From assembly GCA_019116455.1 (NCBI GenBank), contig DXBR01000050.1, positions 1 to 28,558 of the forward strand: 28,558 nucleotides of DNA, given 5' to 3'. The notes under the pieces are model-generated. The model was given only the letters and a program-made list of their open reading frames with translations. It was not told the DNA's origin and did not search any database. The stretch is from Anaerobutyricum stercoris (lineage in GTDB: Bacteria; Bacillota; Clostridia; Lachnospirales; Lachnospiraceae). This document shows, piece after piece, positions 16,294 through 23,917 of this stretch (position 1 is its first letter; each line of letters begins with the position of its first letter). The translations under genes were made by a program, and so were the position numbers.

Positions 16294-17632
16294 TTTGTTC
16301 CTCCATTATAATTTCTTCGGATGGTACAGCCGGTTCAGGTTTGGATTTGCCGGCGGCTTTTTCAGCAGCTCTCTGCGCTTCCTTTCTGGCATAAGCCTGA
16401 AAATCCATTGCCGGTTCTGTTTCTCTCCGCTTTTTCGGCATCAGCATGTAGTAAAACTTCTCCAACTCCTGGGCGTTCATGAGAACCGGAACCGGGTAGA
16501 GCGGATTGGCTTCTTTGTCTGCATAGTGGCTGAGTCGGGGAATATCTTCCTCGCGAATCTCTTCTATTGTATTGCTGATGCCGTACCGTTTTTTCATAGC
16601 CTGAATGGCATAAATAAATATCCGTGCTCCTTTATAATGTGGAATATCTTTCTTTGCTATACCTGCGGCAATGGCCAGTTGATGCAGCTTTTTGTGGATG
16701 CATTCTCCATAGGAATCCAGCACGTAGGGAAGAAGGACTGCGTTAGCATAGCCGTGAGGCACGTTGTAAGCGCCGCCCAGAGAATGCGCTACGGCGTGAA
16801 CGTAGCCAACATATGATTTAGTGAATGCGCAGCCGGCGTAATAGGAAGCCTTTAACATGTTTCTCCGGGCCTCCAGATTATTGCCGTCCTTGACAGCCGC
16901 GTCCAGATTTTTAAAAATCAGGGAGACAGCCATGAGAGCATTCTTCCTTGTGCCCGGTGTAGTGGAATTGCCGATGTAAGCTTCCACGGCATGGGTAAGC
17001 GCGTCCATGCCGGTGCAGGCAGTGATGAACGGCGGCAGACTGCATGTAACCTTAGGATCCAGCACAGCGTACTTTGGAATCAGAGGAAAATCGTTAATGG
17101 CATATTTATGTCTTGTTTCCGCGTCGGTGATGACGGCAGCTATGGTTGTCTCGCTGCCGGTGCCTGCAGTGGTAGGTACTGCAATTAACAGAGGAAGCTT
17201 TTTGTGTACTTTGAGGATGCCCTTCATTTTGGCCAGAGACTTGTTTGGGCGGGCAATTTTTACACCCACGGCTTTGGCGCAGTCAATACTGGAACCGCCG
17301 CCGAAGCCGATGATGGCGGAACAATGGCGGGATTGATAGAGCGCTGCCGCCTCATACACATTGGTGGTAGTAGGATTGGCTACAGTCTTATCATAAATAA
17401 CATAGGAGATATGATTCTCCCGCAAAACCTTCTTTAGTCTCTGGATAAGCCCGAGACTGACAATGCCCTTATCAGTCACGATGAGGACGGAGCGACATTT
17501 CTTTTTCTTTAATATGTCCGGAATGCCTTTTACGCTGCCGATAATCTTCGGATTGCGGTAAGGCAGAAATGGAATGGAAAACTTGAGGACGGACTGAAAT
17601 GTCCGACAATACATTTTTCTCACTGGATGCAT
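16274..17632 (-). CDS. Iron-containing (type III) alcohol dehydrogenase, 452 aa
   Basis: It should interconvert an alcohol and an aldehyde with NAD(P)H. GGGSSIDCAK (111-120) is the nucleotide-binding signature, PTTAGTGSE lies at 153-161, and the metal ligands of the family are present with correct spacing: D210, H214, H279 and H293 (the last in PHGYAN). The core ends near residue 400. An extra tail of about 55 residues, rich in Glu, Lys, Ala and Pro, is unusual for the family and looks disordered. The start at 17632 is served by AGGAGAAAGG. A promoter lies upstream at 17736-17765, and the aldehyde dehydrogenase gene overlaps the 3' end. Confidence 0.92.
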   Translation of the reverse strand: MHPVRKMYCRTFQSVLKFSIPFLPYRNPKIIGSVKGIPDILKKKKCRSVLIVTDKGIVSLGLIQRLKKVLRENHISYVIYDKTVANPTTTNVYEAAALYQSRHCSAIIGFGGGSSIDCAKAVGVKIARPNKSLAKMKGILKVHKKLPLLIAVPTTAGTGSETTIAAVITDAETRHKYAINDFPLIPKYAVLDPKVTCSLPPFITACTGMDALTHAVEAYIGNSTTPGTRKNALMAVSLIFKNLDAAVKDGNNLEARRNMLKASYYAGCAFTKSYVGYVHAVAHSLGGAYNVPHGYANAVLLPYVLDSYGECIHKKLHQLAIAAGIAKKDIPHYKGARIFIYAIQAMKKRYGISNTIEEIREEDIPRLSHYADKEANPLYPVPVLMNAQELEKFYYMLMPKKRRETEPAMDFQAYARKEAQRAAEKAAGKSKPEPAVPSEEIIMEEQNEEKTD

Positions 17633-17735
17633 GATGATTATTCCTTTCTCCTGTTATTCTGCGCGCAGCCACAAAAAATATATGCACTGGATGTGCAGCA
17701 TTCTTACATGGATGAGCGTCTTATGGTCTGTTATG

Positions 17736-17765
17736 ATGATACATCTTCTGAAGGGAAAAGGTCAA
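17736..17765 (-). promoter_or_regulatory. Promoter for the alcohol/aldehyde dehydrogenase pair
   Basis: Read on the minus strand, TTGACC (17765-17760) and TATCAT (17741-17736) are separated by 18 bases. It lies about 105 bases ahead of the alcohol dehydrogenase start, and tandem 14-base repeats sit just upstream of the -35 box. Confidence 0.6.
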
Positions 17766-17776
17766 TGCCTTCTTCG

Positions 17777-17805
17777 TGAGAAATCTTACACTGAGAAATC
17801 TTACA
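17777..17805. repeat. Two tandem copies of TGAGAAATCTTACA
   Basis: Exact 14-base copies lie at 17777-17790 and 17792-17805, giving a 15-base period. They lie 12 bases upstream of the -35 box of the alcohol dehydrogenase promoter and 10 bases after the stop codon of the radical SAM partner gene. The placement suggests a regulator binding site. Confidence 0.7.
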
Positions 17806-17814
17806 GGAGTTGAT

Positions 17815-18567
17815 TTACCGGAATTCCGTCATGTTTTTACGGTACCAGAAAGGCAGCATGGATCTCTGGCAGCGGTGATTCTTTCTCTCATGGATGCCAA
17901 TGTGAGAAAAAAATCCCTTCCATAGTCCCACAAAAGCGTCATCAGGTTCTCTGGACAGATCTTTCATTTCTTCAGGAGAAAGGGCGGTGAGATAACACGG
18001 CTGATCAGCCGGGTGAACCATGGCAAGCATCCGGCCGTCATCAATGATCATCCAGTTTTCTGAAGGAAGGCGGTCGGAAAAATAAGGGGATATCAATGTA
18101 AGAACGTTGCTCCTGGGCTCGATATGGCTGACAAGCACACGGTTTTCGTAGCTGAAAAAACGGATAAATTCCTTAAAATAATGTGCTTCATTGGAAACCT
18201 TCCGGTCAAGCTCGAAAAGACGCATTACAGCAGGATATTGCAGACAGTCAAGAACAGAAGGTCCCTGATAAAATCCCAGATTCAGAAAACGGTAAATGGC
18301 GTCCAGCTTATCTTCCTGGTCAGACATGGCGGCGCGGTAGACCATGCGGCATGCATGAGAGGAAATCTTCTGCCGGATAGTACGGACGACGCTGGCGGCT
18401 TTGTCCGGCTGGGCGTCTATGTGACGGTAGGTGCAAAACAGTTCTCTCGTTCCCAATGGTTCCGTCAGGAGCTTTACGTTTGCATGGCCAAGCCGGGAGG
18501 CCCATGCATCGTAGACGCAGGTCATCATATCGTCAAACAGGTCTTTACATGTAAAAACAGTGGTCAT
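17815..18567 (-). CDS. TIGR03915-type partner of a radical SAM DNA repair protein (DUF4130), 250 aa
   Basis: It is recognised by overall resemblance (for example AIYRFLNLGFYQG, HYFKEFIRFF, and the closing FWYRKNMTEF) and by its place directly behind the radical SAM gene, which is the usual arrangement of this family. Relatives are described only as putative DNA repair or modification proteins; in some bacteria the module is attached to a uracil-DNA glycosylase-like domain. The frame is open for 31 further codons upstream, but the good AAAGGAG ahead of the ATG at 18567 decides the start. The gap to the radical SAM gene is then 98 bases. LexA-type boxes upstream of the pair suggest SOS control. 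Confidence 0.83.
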   Translation of the reverse strand: MTTVFTCKDLFDDMMTCVYDAWASRLGHANVKLLTEPLGTRELFCTYRHIDAQPDKAASVVRTIRQKISSHACRMVYRAAMSDQEDKLDAIYRFLNLGFYQGPSVLDCLQYPAVMRLFELDRKVSNEAHYFKEFIRFFSYENRVLVSHIEPRSNVLTLISPYFSDRLPSENWMIIDDGRMLAMVHPADQPCYLTALSPEEMKDLSREPDDAFVGLWKGFFSHIGIHERKNHRCQRSMLPFWYRKNMTEFR

Positions 18568-18665
18568 GGCAATCTCCTTTGCAATAAAGTTCGCAGGTGA
18601 AAATGGGCATAGGTTTCTACATAGAGTCCTCAGCGCAGAGTATCCATTCTGGCATGTCACAGTCT

Positions 18666-20129
18666 CTACATCTGCCCTGAAAATGTCTTGACGGAATCTT
18701 CTACAGTCACATCTCCGTCAATGTGAAAGTCATCAAAGAGGGAAAGCTGCCGGTACGTTTCCGGGTGACTGATCTCCCAGTTCTTGCCGGAGTTATCACA
18801 GGTGAGGCGGCGGGTGATAAAGTCCTCTTCAATGGGGATACGGTGCAGCATCTTTCCGCCGCAGGTGATAAAATACTGTGCTCTTTTCAGTACGACCCGC
18901 ATTTTCTTCAAATGTTCAAAAGTAAGGCTGCTGTGCCGCCTTGCCTGGACGATCCGGCGGGCGGACTTGACACCGATGCCGGGAACCCGGAGAAGCTGCG
19001 CGTAGCTGGCGTACTGAATCTCGACAGGGAACTGTTCCAGATGCCGGAGGGCCCAGTCACATTTTGGATCGATCATAATATTAAAATTAGGACGTTCTTT
19101 GCTCAGAAGCTCTCCGGAATGGAAACCGTAATATCGGAGAAGCCAGTCTGCCTGATACAGCCTGTGTTCTCGCAGAAGGGGAGGGGCGGTATGAATATCC
19201 GGCAGTGCCGCATCCTCATTGAGAGGAACATAGGCGGAGAAGAAAACCCTCTTCAGATCGTACTGCTGATAGAGCCGCTGGGTGACAGACAAAAGTTCCA
19301 GATCAGTCTCACCGGACGCGCCGATGATCATCTGAGTGCTCTGACCGGCAGGGACGAAAGAAGAGGAGCTGTCCGTGGCTGCGAATAGTCCGGGCAGCTG
19401 TTTTCCTGAGCCAAGCTTCTTATAAGGATTATCCTTAAATATGGTGTGAGGGAGATATTGAATCCAGGAAGCCCGCTCCATCTGCGGATCTTTGCCGATG
19501 GCAAGGCGGTGTCCGGTAATTCCCTGTTGAATCTGGCGCATGGGGCGGATCAGATTCTCAGGACTCTTGTGCGGTGCCAGCAATTTAAGACTGTCTCTGG
19601 AAGGAAGCTCTATGTTGACGCTCATCCTGTCCACCAGAAAGCCTGTCTTCATGATGAGGTCTTCAGGAGCTCCGGGAATGGCCTTGGCGTGGATGTAGCC
19701 GTTAAACCTGTATCTGGTCCTGAGGAGATAGATGGTCTGATACATAAGTTCCATGGTATAGGAAGGGCTCTTTACCACGCCGGAGCTTAAAAACAGACCT
19801 TCGATGTAGTTACGACGGTAAAATTCCACAACCAGAGTACAGATCTCCTCCGGCGTAAACGTAGCCCGGGGACGGTCATTATCGGAGCGGTTCAGGCAGT
19901 AACGGCAGTTGAAAATACACTCATTGCTCAGAAGAATCTTCAGCAGAGAAATACAGCGGCCGTCAGAGGCGAAACTGTGACAGATACCGGCGGCGGACGC
20001 ATTGCCCAGAAATCCCTTCCGGCCCCGGCGGTCCGAGCCGCTTGACGTACACGCCACGTCGTACTTGGCGGCGTCGGCCAGAATATTTAGTTTATCCTGC
20101 AAAGAAAGAGTTCCTGCTGTAGTGTTCAT
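18666..20129 (-). CDS. Putative DNA modification/repair radical SAM protein (TIGR03916 type), 487 aa
   Basis: The iron-sulfur cysteines are C71, C75 and C78 in CIFNCRYC, the CxxxCxxC signature of radical SAM enzymes, followed by NRSDND. Before it is the family's CHSFASDGRCISLLK (50-64). Near residues 378-400 is a helix-hairpin-helix element (VPGIGVKSARRIV), a common DNA-backbone contact, and the C-terminus carries RQLSLFDDF. It would reductively cleave S-adenosylmethionine to act on a nucleic-acid substrate that is unknown. GGGAGGT ahead of the ATG at 20129 supports the start. The DUF4130 partner follows. A promoter flanked by two SOS-type boxes lies upstream. Confidence 0.88.
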   Translation of the reverse strand: MNTTAGTLSLQDKLNILADAAKYDVACTSSGSDRRGRKGFLGNASAAGICHSFASDGRCISLLKILLSNECIFNCRYCLNRSDNDRPRATFTPEEICTLVVEFYRRNYIEGLFLSSGVVKSPSYTMELMYQTIYLLRTRYRFNGYIHAKAIPGAPEDLIMKTGFLVDRMSVNIELPSRDSLKLLAPHKSPENLIRPMRQIQQGITGHRLAIGKDPQMERASWIQYLPHTIFKDNPYKKLGSGKQLPGLFAATDSSSSFVPAGQSTQMIIGASGETDLELLSVTQRLYQQYDLKRVFFSAYVPLNEDAALPDIHTAPPLLREHRLYQADWLLRYYGFHSGELLSKERPNFNIMIDPKCDWALRHLEQFPVEIQYASYAQLLRVPGIGVKSARRIVQARRHSSLTFEHLKKMRVVLKRAQYFITCGGKMLHRIPIEEDFITRRLTCDNSGKNWEISHPETYRQLSLFDDFHIDGDVTVEDSVKTFSGQM

Positions 20130-20211
20130 ACTGTGTACCTCCCTGCTGTCGGTCGGCCGTCATCCGGGACGGCGTTCCCTGGATCACGATGGCCTGATCA
20201 ACAAATAAAAT

Positions 20212-20225
20212 CGAATGTATGTTTG
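20212..20225 (-). promoter_or_regulatory. LexA (SOS) box, imperfect, near the transcription start
   Basis: CGAATGTATGTTTG differs from the Gram-positive SOS consensus CGAAC-RNRY-GTTYG at one position (T for C in the left arm). It overlaps the predicted start point of the promoter at 20232-20260. Confidence 0.6.
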
Positions 20226-20231
20226 CTTTCT

Positions 20232-20260
20232 ATGCTATCATATATTATCCGAGAAAGCAA
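20232..20260 (-). promoter_or_regulatory. Promoter for the radical SAM repair pair
   Basis: On the minus strand TTGCTT (20260-20255) and TAGCAT (20237-20232) are separated by 17 bases. The predicted start is near 20225, about 95 bases ahead of the radical SAM gene. It lies between the two LexA-type boxes. Confidence 0.55.
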
Positions 20261-20268
20261 GAAAAATA

Positions 20269-20282
20269 CGAACAAAAGTTCG
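20269..20282 (-). promoter_or_regulatory. LexA (SOS) box, perfect palindrome, next to the -35 box
   Basis: CGAACAAAAGTTCG has the perfect CGAAC-N4-GTTCG symmetry of the Bacillus/Clostridia LexA operator. It ends 8 bases upstream of the predicted -35 box of the radical SAM gene. Confidence 0.75.
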
Positions 20283-20402
20283 GAATAATAAAAAGGTAAT
20301 TTTTTGCAAATATCAAATAGAAATATATGTAAAAATTGATGAGAGATTCTATGTTCTTTTATAAAAGAATTAAAAATATTAAGCAAAAAGCCGATTTTTA
20401 TC

Positions 20403-20431
20403 TGTTAAAAATTATAACTATCTGTTATAAT
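20403..20431 (+). promoter_or_regulatory. Promoter for glgC-glgD
   Basis: A perfect TATAAT (20426-20431) is preceded by TGT, an extended -10 element, with a weak -35 (TGTTAA, 20403-20408) at 17 bases. The leader to the glgC start would be about 120 bases. Confidence 0.6.
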
Positions 20432-20478
20432 AGATAAAAATGAGCGGAGATGATATTTTTTTAATGGAAATATTACGA

Positions 20479-20519
20479 ACGGACACGAAAAACCATGAGG
20501 AGGGTGTTTTTTTGTCCGT
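20479..20519 (+). promoter_or_regulatory. Leader hairpin upstream of glgC
   Basis: ACGGACA (20479-20485) pairs with TGTCCGT (20513-20519), and A-T and C-G pairs extend the stem inward with small bulges. The loop exposes AGGAGGG (20498-20504), a ribosome-binding-like stretch that is not the one used by glgC (GGAGGA, 20545-20550). A role in glgC control is inferred only. Confidence 0.45.
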
Positions 20520-20559
20520 CACGCTTGTTTATACTAATTTTTAAGGAGGATTAAGTGAA

Positions 20560-21768
20560 ATGGGCAAAGAAATGATTGCAATGCTTCTTGCCGGAGGACA
20601 GGGTTCCCGCCTTTACGCTCTGACGCAGAAGCTGGCAAAACCAGCAGTTCCATTTGGAGGAAAGTATCGTATCATTGACTTTCCGCTGTCGAACTGCGTA
20701 AATTCAGGAATTGATACAGTGGGTGTCCTGACACAGTATCAGCCGCTGGTACTGAATGAGTACATTGGCAACGGACAGCCATGGGATCTGGACAGACTGT
20801 ACGGTGGTGTGCATGTATTATCACCATATCAGCAGGTATCCGGTTCTGACTGGTATAAAGGTACGGCCAATGCCATTTATCAGAACATTAACTTTATTGA
20901 AAGATATGATCCGGAATATGTCATCATCCTTTCCGGTGACCAGATCTGTAAGCAGGATTACAATGATTTCCTCCAGTTCCATAAAGAAAAGGGAGCGGAA
21001 TTCAGCGTAGCCGTTATGGAAGTTCCATGGGATGAAGCTTCCCGTTTCGGTCTCATGGTAACCGATGAGAACGACAAGATTACAGAGTTCCAGGAGAAGC
21101 CGAAGAATCCGAAGTCCAATCTGGCTTCCATGGGTATTTACATATTTAACTGGGATATTCTCAAAAAATATCTTATTGAAGATGAGGAAGATCCGGAGTC
21201 TGAGAATGACTTTGGTAATAACATTATCCCGAATCTTTTAAGAGACGGCAGAGAAATGTATGCTTACCGTTTCAACGGCTACTGGAAAGACGTTGGAACC
21301 ATTTCCTCTCTCTGGGAAGCGAACATGGAGATTCTCGATCCGGAGCACAGCGGTATCAATCTGTTTGATGACGACTGGAAGATTTACAGCCGGAACAGCG
21401 GTATGCCGGGTCACAGAATCAAAGAAGGCGCGGTCATTGAGAATTCTATGATCACAGATGGATGCCGGATTTCCGGTGAAGTAAAACATTCCATCCTTTT
21501 TGCAGGCGTAAAAGTAGAAGAGGGCGCAGTAGTGGAAGACGCTGTTGTCATGGGCGGAACCATCATCAAGTCCGGTGCGGTAGTAAAACATTGTATTATC
21601 GCGGAAAATGTTGTGATTGGTGAGAATGCGCAGGTTGGCGCAATGCCTACGGAAGAAGAATCCGGCGTGGCGACTATCGGAGCCGGCATTTATATCGGTG
21701 ACAACGCAAAGATTGGCCCGAATGCTATGATTGATGAAAATGTAAAGGATGGTGAAGAACAGTGGTAA
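20560..21768 (+). CDS. glgC: Glucose-1-phosphate adenylyltransferase (ADP-glucose pyrophosphorylase), 402 aa
   Basis: It makes ADP-glucose from ATP and glucose-1-phosphate, the committed step of glycogen synthesis. The N-terminal nucleotidyltransferase signature LLAGGQGSRLYALTQKLAKP (8-27) is intact, followed by PFGGKYRIIDFPLSNC. The middle carries the substrate region EFQEKPKNP and FNGYWKDVGT, and the C-terminal third is a left-handed beta-helix of short hexapeptide-type repeats (for example VVMGGTIIKSGAVVKHCIIAE). GGAGGA precedes ATG 20560. It overlaps glgD by 7 bases. No glycogen synthase or branching enzyme gene is in the window. Confidence 0.96.
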   Translation: MGKEMIAMLLAGGQGSRLYALTQKLAKPAVPFGGKYRIIDFPLSNCVNSGIDTVGVLTQYQPLVLNEYIGNGQPWDLDRLYGGVHVLSPYQQVSGSDWYKGTANAIYQNINFIERYDPEYVIILSGDQICKQDYNDFLQFHKEKGAEFSVAVMEVPWDEASRFGLMVTDENDKITEFQEKPKNPKSNLASMGIYIFNWDILKKYLIEDEEDPESENDFGNNIIPNLLRDGREMYAYRFNGYWKDVGTISSLWEANMEILDPEHSGINLFDDDWKIYSRNSGMPGHRIKEGAVIENSMITDGCRISGEVKHSILFAGVKVEEGAVVEDAVVMGGTIIKSGAVVKHCIIAENVVIGENAQVGAMPTEEESGVATIGAGIYIGDNAKIGPNAMIDENVKDGEEQW

Positions 21769-22910
21769 GATCCAATACAAATGCATTGGGAATTATTTTC
21801 CCGAACATTTATGACAAGCTTGTATCCGAGTTGACCAATGAGCGTTTGATGGCTTCCATTCCGTTCGGAAGCCGTTACCGTATGATTGACTTTCTTTTAT
21901 CCAGTATGGTGAACTGCGGTATTGATAATATTTCTATTTTGGTTCGTGAGAATTATTTCTCCCTGACCGACCATTTAGGTTCCGGCCGTGAATGGGATCT
22001 GGCGCGCAAAAACGGTGGTCTGAACATTTTCCCTCCGTTCGCACAGAAGTCCATGAGCGTCTACGGCGGTCGTATCGAAGCTATGGCAGGTATCCTCGGA
22101 TTCCTTCGTGCTCAGAAAGAGAAATACGTGGTTATGTCCGATACCAATATCGCCATGAACTTTGATTTCAATGCGATGATCAACGCCCATGTCGCTTCCG
22201 GCGCGGACATCACCGTAGCATATAAGAAAGAAGAGATCCCGGCAGATACCGCTGCCATGAGAGAAGATTCCAGCAAAGGAACCTACTATACTTATGATAT
22301 AGATGAAGAAGGAAGAATCAACGGTCTTCATATTAATTCCAACAAATCCGGCGTACAGAACTACGGTATGAATGTTTATGTGATGGAAAGAGAACTTCTT
22401 ATTGATACCATCAACACCGCATTTATCAGCGGCGGCATTTATTTTGAGAGAGATATTCTTCTTCCTCATCTTGAAGATATGAAGATCTGCGGCTATGAGT
22501 ACACCGGTTATACCGCACGTATTTTAAGCCTGAAAGGATACTTCGATGAGAACATGAAGCTCCTTGACGACGACAATCTGGACGCACTGTTCTCAGGACA
22601 TTCCATCTATACAAAGATTCGTGACGATAACCCGACCCGCTACATCGGCGACGCCAAAGCATCCAACGTTATGATCGCCGACGGCTGCGTAATCGAAGGC
22701 GAAGTGGAGAACAGTATCTTATTCCGTGGCGTCAAAGTTGGAAAAGGCGCTAAAGTGAAGAACTGTATCCTGATGCAGGATACCATTGTGGAAGACGGTG
22801 CAGATATCGAATATGTGATCACCGATAAGAAGGTTCACATTACCGAGGATAAACACCTCAACGGAACAGATTCCTTCCCGGTATTCGTTGCAAAGAGACA
22901 GACCGTATAA
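21762..22910 (+). CDS. glgD: GlgD, regulatory-type subunit of ADP-glucose pyrophosphorylase, 382 aa
   Basis: It is a paralogue of GlgC that pairs with it in Firmicutes. The glycine-rich GGxGSRL loop is replaced by GIIFPNIYDKLVSEL (10-24), while the following PFGSRYRMIDF is kept, so it is expected to be catalytically weak and to modulate GlgC. The C-terminal part again has hexapeptide-type repeats (VIEGEVENSILFRGVKVG). The start is GTG at 21762, read 7 bases before the end of glgC; no ATG is available near the conserved N-terminus. The overlap points to translational coupling and equal subunit supply. A strong terminator follows. Confidence 0.94.
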   Translation: MVRSNTNALGIIFPNIYDKLVSELTNERLMASIPFGSRYRMIDFLLSSMVNCGIDNISILVRENYFSLTDHLGSGREWDLARKNGGLNIFPPFAQKSMSVYGGRIEAMAGILGFLRAQKEKYVVMSDTNIAMNFDFNAMINAHVASGADITVAYKKEEIPADTAAMREDSSKGTYYTYDIDEEGRINGLHINSNKSGVQNYGMNVYVMERELLIDTINTAFISGGIYFERDILLPHLEDMKICGYEYTGYTARILSLKGYFDENMKLLDDDNLDALFSGHSIYTKIRDDNPTRYIGDAKASNVMIADGCVIEGEVENSILFRGVKVGKGAKVKNCILMQDTIVEDGADIEYVITDKKVHITEDKHLNGTDSFPVFVAKRQTV

Positions 22911-22945
22911 AACAGCATAAAGCAATACATTTGCTGATAAAGAGG

Positions 22946-22998
22946 AGCTGCTGCTCCGGACAGAAATCACAGATTTCCGCCGGGGCGGCGGCTTTTTT
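22946..22998 (+). terminator. Rho-independent terminator after glgD
   Basis: AGCTGCTGCTCCGG pairs with CCGGGGCGGCGGCT through several G-U pairs, an inner GAAATC/GATTTC stem extends the structure, and TTTTTT (22993-22998) follows. Confidence 0.85.
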
Positions 22999-23063
22999 GT
23001 GGTGCATAAAATGGCATGTGTGAATAATATGATCTTCTGCGCGATAAAAAGCTAATCTATGAC

Positions 23064-23092
23064 TTTACGAAAAGGAGGGTGCAGTTTATAAT
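23064..23092 (+). promoter_or_regulatory. Promoter for larB-larE
   Basis: TTTACG (23064-23069) and a perfect TATAAT (23087-23092) are separated by 17 bases. The predicted start is about 35 bases ahead of ATG 23136. An AGGAGGG within the spacer is not followed by a start codon at usable distance. Confidence 0.65.
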
Positions 23093-23135
23093 AAGAAAAG
23101 GGAACCGGTGTTCTGAAAAATGAAAGGAAATGTAA

Positions 23136-23897
23136 ATGGAAGCAAGAGAAGTATTAAATCGTGTGAAAAACGGAGAAATCTCCGTGGAAGAAGCTGAAAA
23201 ATATTTTAAAAGAGAGCCCTATGAGGAACTGGGCTACGCAAAACTGGACCTTCACCGGGAAGTCCGCTCCGGTTTTCCGGAAGTGATCTACTGCAGCGGA
23301 AAGCCGGACGACTACCTGGTATCCATATATAAGAAAATGTATGAACACAACGGGGAAGTATTTGGCACCCGCGCCAGCCGTCACCAGTACGAGCTGGTAA
23401 AAGAGGTCATCCCGGACATCATCTACGATGATATTTCGCACATTTTAAAGGCAGAAAAAACGGATAAGAAGCACATCGGCTGCGTGGCCGTCTGCACGGC
23501 GGGAACCGCCGACATCCCGGTGGCCGAGGAAGCCGCCCAGACCGCAGAATACTTTGGCACCCACGTGGAGCGCATCTTTGATGTGGGCGTCAGCGGTATC
23601 CACCGGCTGCTGTCCCGGGTGGACACCATCCAGAGCGCCAACTGCGTGGTGGCAGTGGCAGGCATGGAGGGCGCGCTTGCCAGCGTCCTTGGCGGCCTCG
23701 TATCCAATCCGGTCATCGCCGTGCCGACCTCCGTGGGTTACGGCGCCAGCATGAACGGCCTCTCGGCTCTTCTCACCATGATCAACTCCTGCGCCAACGG
23801 TATCGCCGTGGTGAACATCGACAACGGATACGGCGCCGGCTACATGGCGACACAGATTAACAGGCTGGCGGAGCGGGCGCCGAAAGAAAATAAATAA
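23136..23897 (+). CDS. larB: Nickel pincer cofactor biosynthesis protein LarB, 253 aa
   Basis: LarB carboxylates the pyridinium ring of nicotinic acid adenine dinucleotide and cleaves it to the mononucleotide, the first step to the nickel-pincer nucleotide used by lactate racemase-type enzymes. The C-terminal half is the PurE-like (AIR carboxylase) fold: AVCTAGTADIPVAEEA (118-133), GVSGIHR (151-157), VAGMEGALASVLGG (174-187). C219 in NSCANG matches the conserved cysteine reported as nucleophile in the family. The N-terminus has FGTRAS (76-81), typical of LarB. AAAGGAAA precedes ATG 23136. larE follows after 20 bases. larC and larA are not in the window. Confidence 0.94.
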   Translation: MEAREVLNRVKNGEISVEEAEKYFKREPYEELGYAKLDLHREVRSGFPEVIYCSGKPDDYLVSIYKKMYEHNGEVFGTRASRHQYELVKEVIPDIIYDDISHILKAEKTDKKHIGCVAVCTAGTADIPVAEEAAQTAEYFGTHVERIFDVGVSGIHRLLSRVDTIQSANCVVAVAGMEGALASVLGGLVSNPVIAVPTSVGYGASMNGLSALLTMINSCANGIAVVNIDNGYGAGYMATQINRLAERAPKENK

Positions 23898-23917
23898 TCT
23901 AACGGAAAGGAAATACT

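Noticed and set aside
17631..17813. 60-codon plus-strand frame upstream of the alcohol dehydrogenase gene
   Set aside because: It covers the dehydrogenase promoter and the tandem repeats and has no credible start signal.
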